From Candidatus Amulumruptor caecigallinarius (lineage in GTDB: Bacteria > Bacteroidota > Bacteroidia > Bacteroidales > Muribaculaceae), in contig JAMPDP010000005.1 in the NCBI GenBank assembly GCA_023665605.1, positions 1-64,000 on the forward strand: a stretch of 64,000 nucleotides of DNA, in the 5' to 3' direction. Below the pieces are notes generated by a model. It had not been told where the DNA came from. It saw only the letters and a list, made by a program, of their open reading frames with translations, and ran no database searches. A program made the translations under genes and the position numbers. Of the stretch, positions 54,406 to 62,965 are shown one piece after another. The stretch's first letter is position 1, and the number at the start of each line of letters is the position of its first letter.

Positions 54406-55854
54406 TCAGAGCATTCTGTCTACCCCCTGTTCGCGGTGAATCAGGCGAACATTAATATCTCCGCGCTTTGCAAGATGACGGGCAAGCCGTTCGGCTGAAT
54501 ATACGCTGCGGTGCCTGCCTCCGGTGCATCCGAAGCCTACCGAGAGCGACGTGAATCCCCGCGAGAGATATTTGTCTACGGCTGCATCCACCAATGCCTC
54601 GGCGTGAGCTATAAACGGCTCCACCTCACCCTGAGCCTCCAAAAATTCTATCACAGGCTCATCCATGCCGGTCAGTTGCTTGTAACGGTCATAACGGCCC
54701 GGATTGTGTAGGGCACGGCAGTCAAAGATGAATCCGCCACCATTGCCGGAGGCATCTTCGGGGTAGCACTTGCGGTACGAGAAACTTGTTACAGTAACTG
54801 TCAGACCCTCTGCGCTCTGCTCTGGTTTCTGTGACCCCTTCACGGACTCACGCAACGCCTTGGCCACAGCCGGGTAGCGGGCTGTAATCACGTCATCGGA
54901 CAGTATCGCGTCAACAACGCCGGGGGCACCAGCCATGAACTGCGGTTTGCGCTCGATACTGCCTCGGAAGCCATAAGCGCCAAGGGTCTGAAGCCTCCGG
55001 AGCAGCAAGATGTCGGGCAGTGTCTCTCGGGCTTGGGTAACGCACTCCTCACTCGCGAAGTAAGGCTGTAATTTGGCTGCCTCGGCGAAATATTCATTGA
55101 TAAGCGCCTCCCGCACATCTTCGGGATACTTGGCACGTCCTTGCCAAAGGAATGACGCCAGGTCATACAGGTATGATCCGCGCCGTCCGCCTTGAAAATC
55201 AATAAACGCCGGGCCTTTAGGTGTCACCATCACATTGCGGCTCTGGCAGTCGCGGAGCATGAAGGTGGGCGTCGATTGCCGTTCCATAGCCGTCATGTTG
55301 CGCTCTGCAAGCCGCTCGAAGTCATCCTCAAGTGCCGGCTCATTAAGATTGGCCACCAATGGCCGCAAGTAGCAATACTTGAAGTAGTTCAGGTCCCACA
55401 TAATTTCACGCCGACCCATCGCTTCTGAGGGGTAGCACTTGTGGAAATTAATATGCGGTGATGCACACCAGTGGATATGTGCTAAAGCTCTCATGGTGGC
55501 TGTAAGCAGCTCCATATCTTCGGAGCCGTAGATGCCTGACTCTCGCGCTCCGGCTAAAGTCTCGTATAGCGACGTGTCGCCGAGATCTGTTTGCAGATAA
55601 ACCTCATGGTCAGGGCCGACTGCGATTACCTGTGGCACGTTCACACCCGCCTCGGCCAGCTTGTCTGACAGATAGATGAAAGCGTCGTTCTCCTCACGGT
55701 TGGGGCTAAAGGTGGCAATCATCGAGGTGCCGTCAGCCATCGTGAGGCGACCATAGCGTCTGTCCGACCCGGCCTGTGGCAGTAAAGTGACAGCAGCCTC
55801 CCCCGTCTTGGGGAAGGCCGCTGCTATGCGTTCTCTGATTTCGGTTTCGGTCAT
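54406..55854 (-). CDS. AmgK-like sugar kinase fused to RapZ C-terminal domain
   Basis: 482 residues. Residues about 10-330 form an aminoglycoside-phosphotransferase-type kinase: FMLRDCQSRNVMV (catalytic Asp202, Asn207; the usual His is replaced) and FIDFQGG (metal Asp219). Residues about 352-482 match the C-terminal domain of RapZ: SYRKCYP, FIFDCRALHNPGRY and GCTGGRHRSVYSAERLA. In E. coli that domain binds glucosamine-6-phosphate and controls GlmS through GlmZ. AmgK phosphorylates MurNAc or GlcNAc at C1. The fusion could link amino-sugar recycling to its sensing. It overlaps the FKBP gene by 4 bp. Confidence 0.82.
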   Translation of the reverse strand: MTETEIRERIAAAFPKTGEAAVTLLPQAGSDRRYGRLTMADGTSMIATFSPNREENDAFIYLSDKLAEAGVNVPQVIAVGPDHEVYLQTDLGDTSLYETLAGARESGIYGSEDMELLTATMRALAHIHWCASPHINFHKCYPSEAMGRREIMWDLNYFKYCYLRPLVANLNEPALEDDFERLAERNMTAMERQSTPTFMLRDCQSRNVMVTPKGPAFIDFQGGRRGSYLYDLASFLWQGRAKYPEDVREALINEYFAEAAKLQPYFASEECVTQARETLPDILLLRRLQTLGAYGFRGSIERKPQFMAGAPGVVDAILSDDVITARYPAVAKALRESVKGSQKPEQSAEGLTVTVTSFSYRKCYPEDASGNGGGFIFDCRALHNPGRYDRYKQLTGMDEPVIEFLEAQGEVEPFIAHAEALVDAAVDKYLSRGFTSLSVGFGCTGGRHRSVYSAERLARHLAKRGDINVRLIHREQGVDRML

Positions 55855-56414
55855 CGTGTCTCGTAATGAGGTATCTCCACCAGCTTGATGTTAAACACCA
55901 GCGTGGAGTATGACGGTATGCTCCCCTGCTGTGTGGACCCGTAGCCGGCACCTTCGGGAATAACAACTCTCACCGAGTCACCCACATGCATCTGTGTCAG
56001 AGCCACGGTCCAGCCTTCCACCACTGATGTGAGGCCGGTGGTGAACAGGCTGTCAGTGTTGCTGTATGAGTCATCAAACCGCACCCCGTTGATCAGTTCG
56101 CCATGATACTTCACAGACACTGTGCTCGTCAGCATCGGGCGCAGATTTCCCTCGGTGAGTGCTCGGTCATTGAACCAGTGCATCAGCACGGTGGCACCGC
56201 TGTTCCAGGGCGCGGTCACACTCTCATAGAAGGGCGAACCGTCACTTTCGGTTAGAGCTGCCGCCTGCGTGATGTAGGCTTCGTTGGCCGACACCCACGC
56301 CTTGTCGATGTTCTTGTCCTTGTCATCGTCATCATTGTCGGGGCTGCATGACGTCAGTGCCGGAACGAGTGCCACGGCCATGGCCGCAAGTGATGTTGTG
56401 AGTAATCTTCGCAT
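55851..56414 (-). CDS. Lipoprotein FKBP-type peptidyl-prolyl isomerase
   Basis: 187 residues. A lipoprotein signal ends in LTSC (Cys23), then an acidic Asp/Lys linker, then a divergent region and an FKBP domain (about 95-185): VSVKYHGELINGVRFDDSY, VVEGWTVALTQMHVGDSVRVVIPEGAGYG, STLVFNIKLVEI. It would speed proline isomerisation of periplasmic or outer-membrane proteins. It overlaps both lemA and the kinase gene by a few bases. Confidence 0.92.
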   Translation of the reverse strand: MRRLLTTSLAAMAVALVPALTSCSPDNDDDDKDKNIDKAWVSANEAYITQAAALTESDGSPFYESVTAPWNSGATVLMHWFNDRALTEGNLRPMLTSTVSVKYHGELINGVRFDDSYSNTDSLFTTGLTSVVEGWTVALTQMHVGDSVRVVIPEGAGYGSTQQGSIPSYSTLVFNIKLVEIPHYETR

Positions 56415-56998
56415 CAGAATTTCACTTCAGGAGCTCGTTCTGCACCGCTTTCGGCCTTGAACTGAGGCTTGGGCTGAAAGCCGAACCAAGAGGCATAGAT
56501 GTTGGTGGGGAACTTCTTGATGGACACGTTGTAGACATTGACAGCCTCAGTGTAACGCGATCGTGCGGTGGCGATGCGGTTCTCGGTACCTTCGAGCTGG
56601 GCCTGGAGGTCACGGAAGTTCTCGTTGGCCTTCAAGTCAGGATAAGCCTCCGTCACGGCCAAAAGGCTCTTCAGTGCTCCCGAGAGCTCTCCCTGAGCCT
56701 GTTGAAACTTCGCGAGGGTCTCCTCGTTGAGGTCATTAGGGTCAATGGTGATGGATGTCGCGGCGGCACGAGCCTTGGTGACATTCTCCAGCGTGCTGCT
56801 CTCATGAGTGGCATACCCCTTCACGGTGTTCACCAGGTTGGGGATGAGGTCAGCACGGCGCTGATACTGGTTTTCTACTTCGGCCCATGCCTGGTCTACG
56901 CCGTTCTGCTTCTCTACAAGTGAGTTGTAGTTGCAGGAGCTCAGTGAACCGAGCATGATGACGCTGCACAGTATGGCCAGCAGGCGTGAAAGTTTCAT
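56414..56998 (-). CDS. lemA: LemA family lipoprotein
   Basis: 194 residues from the ATG at 56998; an earlier TTG adds 13 residues before the signal peptide and is rejected. Lipobox LSSC (about residue 21), then the helical LemA domain with YNSLVEKQNGVDQAWAEVENQYQRRADLIPNLV and YNVSIKKFPTNIYASWFGF. LemA proteins are envelope components of unclear function. The stop overlaps the FKBP start (ATGA). Confidence 0.94.
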   Translation of the reverse strand: MKLSRLLAILCSVIMLGSLSSCNYNSLVEKQNGVDQAWAEVENQYQRRADLIPNLVNTVKGYATHESSTLENVTKARAAATSITIDPNDLNEETLAKFQQAQGELSGALKSLLAVTEAYPDLKANENFRDLQAQLEGTENRIATARSRYTEAVNVYNVSIKKFPTNIYASWFGFQPKPQFKAESGAERAPEVKF

Positions 56999-57033
56999 AG
57001 CTGTCGTATTTAGAGGTGGGGGAGAGGTATTGC

Positions 57034-58578
57034 TCAAGCGAGCTTGCGCAGGAGTGAGGTGATGCTCACGCGGTCATGAATCAGCTTGTGGAGGTCGGCT
57101 ATGGCCACGCGGGTCTGCTCCATGGAGTCGCGCTCGCGCAGCGTCACTGTATTATCCTCAAGTGTCTGATGGTCAACAGTGATGCAGAAGGGAGTGCCGA
57201 TGGCATCCTGTCGGCGGTAACGCTTGCCGATGGTGTCCTTCTCCTCATAGTGGGTGGCGAAGTCAAACTTCAGGTCGTTCACTATCTCACGTGCCTTCTC
57301 GGGCAGTCCGTCCTTGCGAACAAGCGGCAGAACGGCGCACTTCACCGGAGCCAAAGGTGCCGGCAGGTGGAGCACCACGCGGCTGTCACCACCCTCCAGC
57401 GGTTGCTCCTCATAGCTGGAGCAGAGCACGGAGAGGAACATTCGGTCCACGCCGATTGATGTCTCAATCACGTAAGGCGTATAGCTCTCGTTGAGCTCGG
57501 GGTCGAAGTACTGTATCTTCTTCCCGGAGAACTTCTCATGCTGGGAGAGGTCAAAGTTGGTGCGTGAGTGGATGCCCTCCACCTCCTTGAAGCCAAACGG
57601 CATCTCAAACTCAATGTCAGTGGCTGCATTGGCATAGTGGGCGAGCTTGTCATGGTCATGGTAACGGTACTTTGCATCACCAAGACCAAGCGCCTTGTGC
57701 CAGCGCAGACGGGTTTCCTTCCACTTGGCAAACCACTCCAGCTCTGAGCCCGGGCGGACGAAGAACTGCATCTCCATCTGCTCAAACTCGCGCATGCGGA
57801 AGATGAACTGGCGCGCCACAATCTCGTTGCGGAATGCCTTACCTATCTGGGCGATGCCGAAGGGGATGCGCATGCGCCCCGTCTTCTGCACGTTCAGGTA
57901 GTTCACGAAGATGCCCTGTGCCGTCTCAGGTCGCAGATACACCGTCATCGCGCCGTCTGCCGTTGAGCCCATCTCGGTCTTGAACATCAGGTTAAACTGA
58001 CGCACCTCCGTCCAGTTCTTTGTGCCGGAGATGGGGCAGACTATCTCTTCGTCAATGATTATCTGGCGCAGACCGTCAAGGTCGTTGGCATTCAGTGCGT
58101 CACTGAACCGCTGGTGCAGAGCCTCACGCTTGGCGCGTATCTCAGCCACGCGCGGGTTGGTCTCGCGGAACAATGCCTCGTCAAAGCTCTCACCGAAGCG
58201 CTTGCGGGCCTTGGCCACCTCTTTCTCTATCTTGTCATCCATCTTGGCCAGATGGTCCTCGATGAGAACATCGGCGCGGTAACGCTTCTTGGAGTCGCGG
58301 TTGTCAATCAGAGGGTCGTTGAACGCATCAACGTGGCCCGATGCCTTCCAGATGGTCGGGTGCATGAAGATGGCCGAGTCGATGCCCACAATATTCTCGT
58401 GGAGCAGCGTCATCGCGTCCCACCAGTAGCGCTTAATGTTGTTCTTGAGCTCTACGCCGTTCTGGCCGTAGTCATACACGGCTGAGAGGCCGTCATAAAT
58501 CTCACTTGACTGAAACACGAAGCCATATTCCTTGGCGTGTGCCACAATCTTCTTGAACACGTCATCTTGCTGTGCCAT
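57034..58578 (-). CDS. glyS: Glycyl-tRNA synthetase, homodimeric
   Basis: 514 residues, class II synthetase of the GRS1 type. It charges tRNA-Gly. DAMTLLHENIVGIDSAIFMHPTIWKASGH, EIVCPISGTKNWTEVRQFNLMF, YLRPETAQGIFVNY (motif 2 region), FIFRMREFEQMEMQFF and the ETSIGVDRMFL motif 3 are clear, and the C-terminal anticodon-binding domain (from about 410) is present. Probably the first gene of the glyS-lemA-FKBP-amgK/rapZ-murU run. Confidence 0.97.
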   Translation of the reverse strand: MAQQDDVFKKIVAHAKEYGFVFQSSEIYDGLSAVYDYGQNGVELKNNIKRYWWDAMTLLHENIVGIDSAIFMHPTIWKASGHVDAFNDPLIDNRDSKKRYRADVLIEDHLAKMDDKIEKEVAKARKRFGESFDEALFRETNPRVAEIRAKREALHQRFSDALNANDLDGLRQIIIDEEIVCPISGTKNWTEVRQFNLMFKTEMGSTADGAMTVYLRPETAQGIFVNYLNVQKTGRMRIPFGIAQIGKAFRNEIVARQFIFRMREFEQMEMQFFVRPGSELEWFAKWKETRLRWHKALGLGDAKYRYHDHDKLAHYANAATDIEFEMPFGFKEVEGIHSRTNFDLSQHEKFSGKKIQYFDPELNESYTPYVIETSIGVDRMFLSVLCSSYEEQPLEGGDSRVVLHLPAPLAPVKCAVLPLVRKDGLPEKAREIVNDLKFDFATHYEEKDTIGKRYRRQDAIGTPFCITVDHQTLEDNTVTLRERDSMEQTRVAIADLHKLIHDRVSITSLLRKLA

Positions 58579-58684
58579 AGTTCCTTGCGTTGTAGGAGAG
58601 TGGTGTGGTGGTGTATGTTGTTTTGTTAGTTAAATCATTCGCGCGGCAGAGCTCCCGAATCCCGGAACCCCCACCTTCAAGCCA

Positions 58685-58692
58685 CAAAGTTA
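58685..58692 (-). promoter_or_regulatory. -7 element for glyS
   Basis: TAACTTTG on the minus strand, exact, about 107 bp before the glyS ATG. The -33 region is weak. The 58579-58896 gap holds no gene; it carries this element and the divergent one for rmlD. Confidence 0.5.
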
Positions 58693-58832
58693 GCAATTTT
58701 CCGCAAATCAACAGCCCCTCCCCTCAATACGCAGTCATAACTGTGCTTAAACACGTACATATGACTGCACCGGAATGCCACATGTTGCCCTTTCGAATGA
58801 GGGTGGGGCGTGCCGCGTGTGGAAAAAGTTTG

Positions 58833-58840
58833 TAACTTTG
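58833..58840 (+). promoter_or_regulatory. -7 element for rmlD
   Basis: TAACTTTG, exact, about 56 bp before the rmlD ATG. No TTTG at 19-21 bp upstream. Confidence 0.5.
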
Positions 58841-58896
58841 CAGTGAGAAACTGTAATTGGAATTTACTTATCACACCCTTATAAATATCGCTGCTC

Positions 58897-59760
58897 ATGA
58901 AGATCCTTGTCACCGGATGCAACGGACAGCTTGGCACCGAGATGCGCAATGTCCTCGAAGAGAAGATGCCCGGCAAGACTATCTACACTGATATTGCCGA
59001 GCTTGACCTGACGGATGCCGCTGCCGTGAAGGCTTTTGTAGCTGCCAATGACATTACGCACGTGGTTAACTGTGCGGCTTATACTGCCGTTGACAAAGCT
59101 GAGACCGACCGCGGTCTCTGCACCAAAATCAATGTGGATGCAGTGAAGAATCTGGCCGATGCTGCCTACGACGCGGGCGCAAAGGTGGTGCATGTCTCTA
59201 CGGACTACGTGTTTGACGGCAAGGGTTGCCGCCCCTACAACGAGGCTGACACCGTTCACCCGGTGAGCCAGTATGGTGTCACCAAGCGTCAGGGCGAGAC
59301 CACTCTGTTGGCGCTGCTCCCCGATGCAGTGATTGTGCGCACTGCCTGGCTCTATTCTCCTTACGGCAACAATTTTGTCAAGACCATGCGCCGTCTGGGA
59401 CGCGAGCGCAAAGAGCTGGGCGTGGTGGCTGATCAGGTCGGCACGCCCACATCGGCACTTGACCTCGCCGAGGCTATCTACACCATCATCAGTGCCCCGC
59501 AATGGATGGCCGGCATCTACCACTTCACGGACGAGGGGGCAGCCTCTTGGTATGACTTCACTAAGGCTATACATCGCATCAGCGGCATCAAGGGATGCAA
59601 CGTGAAGCCCATCACCACCCAGGATTACCCGACACCGGCCACACGCCCGAGCTATTCCATCCTTGACAAGTCCAAGATTAAGAAAACCTTCGGTATCACT
59701 ATCCCGCACTGGGAGGAGAGCCTGGAGAAGGTGATAGCTCGTCTTGACGAGATGGATTGA
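58897..59760 (+). CDS. rmlD: dTDP-4-dehydrorhamnose reductase RmlD
   Basis: 287 residues, extended short-chain dehydrogenase. It completes dTDP-L-rhamnose from the RmlC product. NAD(P)-binding GCNGQLG (7-13), CAAYTAVDKAE, STDYVFDGKG, and the catalytic Tyr and Lys in SQYGVTKRQGE. rmlA and rmlB lie 48 kb away; rmlC is not in the window. It is followed by prfC after 56 bp on the same strand. Confidence 0.95.
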   Translation: MKILVTGCNGQLGTEMRNVLEEKMPGKTIYTDIAELDLTDAAAVKAFVAANDITHVVNCAAYTAVDKAETDRGLCTKINVDAVKNLADAAYDAGAKVVHVSTDYVFDGKGCRPYNEADTVHPVSQYGVTKRQGETTLLALLPDAVIVRTAWLYSPYGNNFVKTMRRLGRERKELGVVADQVGTPTSALDLAEAIYTIISAPQWMAGIYHFTDEGAASWYDFTKAIHRISGIKGCNVKPITTQDYPTPATRPSYSILDKSKIKKTFGITIPHWEESLEKVIARLDEMD

Positions 59761-59816
59761 TTACGCACGTACTAAGGCATCACGCACGAACATAAACCAC
59801 TCACGCAAACAACGCT

Positions 59817-61397
59817 TTGTCGCAGCTCACAGACGAAATAGACCGCCGGCGCACATTCGCCATCATATCACACCCTGACGCCGGCAAAACCACCCTCACC
59901 GAGAAGCTCCTGCTCTTCGGCGGTGCCATCCATGTGGCCGGTGCCGTAAAGTCCAACAAGATCAAGAAGACTGCCACTTCTGACTGGATGGAAATCGAGA
60001 AGCAGCGTGGCATCTCGGTAGCAACGTCAGTGATGGGTTTCAACTATGGTGACTATAAGATCAACATCCTTGACACCCCGGGTCACCAAGATTTTGCCGA
60101 GGATACTTACCGCACTCTTACGGCCGTTGACTCGGTAATCATCGTGGTGGATGTGGCTAAGGGCGTAGAGCAGCAGACACGCAAGCTGATGGAGGTGTGC
60201 CGCATGCGCAACACCCCGGTGATTATCTTCGTCAACAAGCTCGACCGCGAGGGGCGTGATCCGTTTGACATCCTCGATGAGCTGGAGACCGAGCTGAAAA
60301 TATCGGTGCGCCCGCTGTCTTGGCCTATCAACATAGGTGCCAAGTTCAAGGGCGTCTACAATATCTATGAGCACTCCCTCGACCTGTTCACGCCTGACAA
60401 ACAGCGCGTGAGCGAGCGCGTAGAGATAGACTCGCTCAGCGACCCGCGCATTGATGAGGCGGTAGGGGAGGCCGATGCCGCCAAGCTCCGCGAAGACATC
60501 GAGCTGATTGATGGCGTATATCCCGAATTTGACGAAGCCGACTATCTTGCCGGAAAAACTGCCCCGGTATTTTTCGGCTCGGCGCTGAATACATTCGGTG
60601 TCAAGGAGTTGCTTGATTGTTTTGTGAAGATAGCCCCGTCGCCACGTCCGGTGGATGCCGTGGAGCGGCGCATTGAGCCTGCCGAGGAGAAGTTCAGTGG
60701 CTTCGTATTCAAGATCCATGCCAACATGGACCCCGCGCACCGTAGTTGCATTGCATTTGTTAAGGTATGCTCCGGTAAGTTTGAGCGTAACGCTCCCTAC
60801 CTGCACGTCCGCTCAGGCAAAAACATGAAGTTCGCAGCTCCCACAGCATTCATGGCCCAGAAGAAAAACATTGTGGATGAGGCATATCCCGGCGATATAG
60901 TGGGTATTCCCGACACCGGCAATTTCAAGATTGGCGACACGCTGACCTCCGGCGAGCAACTGCATTTCAAGGGGCTCCCCTCATTTTCTCCTGAGATGTT
61001 CAAGTACATCGAGAACACTGACCCCATGAAGTCCAAGCAGCTTGAGAAAGGTATCCGTCAACTGATGGATGAAGGTGTCGCTCAGCTGTTTATCAACCAG
61101 TTCAATGGCCGGAAAATCATCGGCACCGTCGGCCAGCTTCAGTTTGAGGTTATCCAGTATCGCCTGCTTCACGAATATGGCGCACAGTGCCGATGGGAGC
61201 CGGTGTCACTCAGCAAAGCTTGCTGGATAGAGAGCGATGACTCCGCCGCCTTGGAGGCCTTCAAGAAGCGCAAACACCAGTTCATGGCCGTAGATCGCGA
61301 AGGTCGCGACGTATTCTTGGCAGACAGCGACTACGTGCTACGCATGGCACAGCAGGACTTCCCCGCCATCCGCTTCCACTTCTCCTCCGAGTTCTAA
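59817..61397 (+). CDS. prfC: Peptide chain release factor 3
   Basis: 526 residues from a TTG. A GTPase that removes RF1/RF2 from the ribosome. G1 [10 protein letters not shown]2/G3 RGISVATSV and DTPGHQDF, G4 [10 protein letters not shown], and the RF3-specific domains to IRFHFSSEF are all present. An in-frame stop at 59793 and the lack of any ATG before the P-loop mean translation must begin at a non-ATG codon, most simply TTG at 59817 ([16 protein letters not shown]). A strong hairpin follows the stop. Confidence 0.95.
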   Translation: MSQLTDEIDRRRTFAIISHPDAGKTTLTEKLLLFGGAIHVAGAVKSNKIKKTATSDWMEIEKQRGISVATSVMGFNYGDYKINILDTPGHQDFAEDTYRTLTAVDSVIIVVDVAKGVEQQTRKLMEVCRMRNTPVIIFVNKLDREGRDPFDILDELETELKISVRPLSWPINIGAKFKGVYNIYEHSLDLFTPDKQRVSERVEIDSLSDPRIDEAVGEADAAKLREDIELIDGVYPEFDEADYLAGKTAPVFFGSALNTFGVKELLDCFVKIAPSPRPVDAVERRIEPAEEKFSGFVFKIHANMDPAHRSCIAFVKVCSGKFERNAPYLHVRSGKNMKFAAPTAFMAQKKNIVDEAYPGDIVGIPDTGNFKIGDTLTSGEQLHFKGLPSFSPEMFKYIENTDPMKSKQLEKGIRQLMDEGVAQLFINQFNGRKIIGTVGQLQFEVIQYRLLHEYGAQCRWEPVSLSKACWIESDDSAALEAFKKRKHQFMAVDREGRDVFLADSDYVLRMAQQDFPAIRFHFSSEF

Positions 61398-61424
61398 AGA
61401 ACTCCCGAATCCAATTCATACAAC

Positions 61425-61463
61425 AACCCCGGAAGCCGGCAAACAACGCCAGCTTCCGGGGTT
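61425..61463 (+). terminator. Terminator-like hairpin after prfC
   Basis: AACCCCGGAAGC (61425-61436) pairs perfectly with GCTTCCGGGGTT (61452-61463) around 15 bases, followed by ATTCGTATT. It starts 28 bp after the stop. A degenerate copy lies at 61627-61662. Confidence 0.7.
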
Positions 61464-61482
61464 ATTCGTATTACATCAAGCG

Positions 61483-61613
61483 GAGGGTGTTGCAAAACCG
61501 GCAGCTTGTAGGGATGCACCGTGGTGCATCCGGCGCAACGATCTGTAAATCAGCGGATCCACCATGGTGCATCCCTACAAATTAACGGAAATTGCCGGTT
61601 TTACAACACCCTC
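61483..61613. repeat. Foldback (MITE-like) repeat, copy 2
   Basis: 131 bp in the 325-bp gap between prfC and lysA. The 21-bp ends are inverted with one mismatch. A second nested inverted pair, TGTAGGGATGCACC, lies inside, so the whole element can fold into one long hairpin. The left 75 bp match copy 1 at 49670 with few changes. No target duplication is obvious and no transposase is present. Confidence 0.75.
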
Positions 61614-61626
61614 GATTTACTCGTAG

Positions 61627-61700
61627 CCCCGGAAGCCGAAGCGATAGCGCAGGCATCCGGGGTTAGTAGTATCACATCAAGCGGGCGTCCGCAGGACGCC
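61627..61700. repeat. Second copy of the prfC hairpin segment plus a short hairpin
   Basis: 61627-61683 repeats 61427-61483 imperfectly: the CCCCGGAAGCC hairpin with one mismatch, then a shared ACATCAAGCGG tail. It is followed by GGCGTCC-GCA-GGACGCC (61684-61700), the same short hairpin seen at 49787. The foldback repeat therefore lies between two related 57-bp segments. Confidence 0.65.
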
Positions 61701-61722
61701 GATTTACAACATCAACCCGTGG

Positions 61723-62871
61723 TCAGCCGCGGTAGAACAGAGACGGATTCAGAGAGCGGCAATTGTAATGGCTGCTCATAATCTCGCCATATGCCCCGGC
61801 ACTGCGGATGGCCAAAATGTCGCCCCGGCGGGTCTTCGGCAGCATCTCATCAGTGCCGAATGTATCTGACGACTCGCAGATGGGCCCTACCACGTCATAC
61901 TTCTCCGGCTTGTCGTGGCTCGTGAGGTTCTGGATCAGATGATGCGCCTGATACAGAGCCGGACGTATCAACTCGGTGAAACCGGCATCGACTATGGCAA
62001 ACTGCTTGTTGACGCCCTCCTTGACATAGAGCACGCTTGTAATCAGCGACCCGCACTGTGCCACGATGGAGCGGCCAAGCTCGAAGTGCAGCTGCTGCCC
62101 TGGGTCAAGGCGCAGATTGTCCGCAAACGTGCCGAAATAACCGGCGAAATCAGGGATGGGGTGGCTGTCGGGATCCTCGTAGTCGATGCCAAGGCCGCCC
62201 CCTACGTTGAGCGAACGAAACTCCACGCCCATTCCACGGAAATGTTCGCGCAGCTCTGTGATACGGTCACAGAGGAGCTTGAACGGCTCATTGATGGTTA
62301 TCTGTGAGCCGATGTGGAAGTGGAGGCCGGCCAGGTCAAGCAGCGGGCTCTTCACCACGCGCTTCACGATCTCGTCCAGCTTCTCCATCGCTATGCCGAA
62401 CTTGTTTTCAGCCAGCCCGGTGGTGATGTAATGGTGCGTGTGGGCGTCAATGTCGGGGTTTACACGGAGTGCCACGGTGGCCACCTTGCAGGTGCGCTCG
62501 GCAATGTGCTCGATGGCATCAAGCTCGGCTGCACTCTCAACGTTGAGGCAACCGACGCCGGCATCAAGTGCAAGCTCTATCTCCCAGTCAGCTTTGCCGA
62601 CTCCGGCAAAAACGATGTCCGCGGGGTCAAAACCGGCATCAAGGGCCGCTTTGATCTCGCCACCGCTCACCACGTCGGCTCCGAAGCCGGCTGATGCTAT
62701 GGTCTTGAGAATGTCGCGGTCGGCGTTGGCCTTCACGGCGTAGTGCACCCGGTAGCCGGGATGCGCGGAAGCGGCTTTGACGGCGGCAAGCGTGTCGCCC
62801 AGCAGCTTCATGTCATAGAAATAAAATGGCGTGCGCCTCTCGCGCAACACTCCTATTGGAAATGCAGTCAT
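61723..62871 (-). CDS. lysA: Diaminopimelate decarboxylase
   Basis: 382 residues. The last step of lysine synthesis. PLP Lys47 in HYAVKANADRDI, GADVVSGGEIKAAL, HFHIGSQI, NVGGGLGIDY and the C-terminal CESSDTFG and AGAYGEIMSSHYN, which supply the partner-subunit active-site residues. Slightly shorter than average but complete. It lies 94 bp downstream of the aspartate kinase gene on the same strand, so both probably serve lysine supply together. Confidence 0.95.
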   Translation of the reverse strand: MTAFPIGVLRERRTPFYFYDMKLLGDTLAAVKAASAHPGYRVHYAVKANADRDILKTIASAGFGADVVSGGEIKAALDAGFDPADIVFAGVGKADWEIELALDAGVGCLNVESAAELDAIEHIAERTCKVATVALRVNPDIDAHTHHYITTGLAENKFGIAMEKLDEIVKRVVKSPLLDLAGLHFHIGSQITINEPFKLLCDRITELREHFRGMGVEFRSLNVGGGLGIDYEDPDSHPIPDFAGYFGTFADNLRLDPGQQLHFELGRSIVAQCGSLITSVLYVKEGVNKQFAIVDAGFTELIRPALYQAHHLIQNLTSHDKPEKYDVVGPICESSDTFGTDEMLPKTRRGDILAIRSAGAYGEIMSSHYNCRSLNPSLFYRG

Positions 62872-62965
62872 CAGTCAGGCTGTAAATGTCAGGTGTAAGA
62901 GGTTGAATAGGAGAGAGGTGGAGCAGGGGACATGAGAATGTCCCTTACGGATACTTTCCCGGCTG

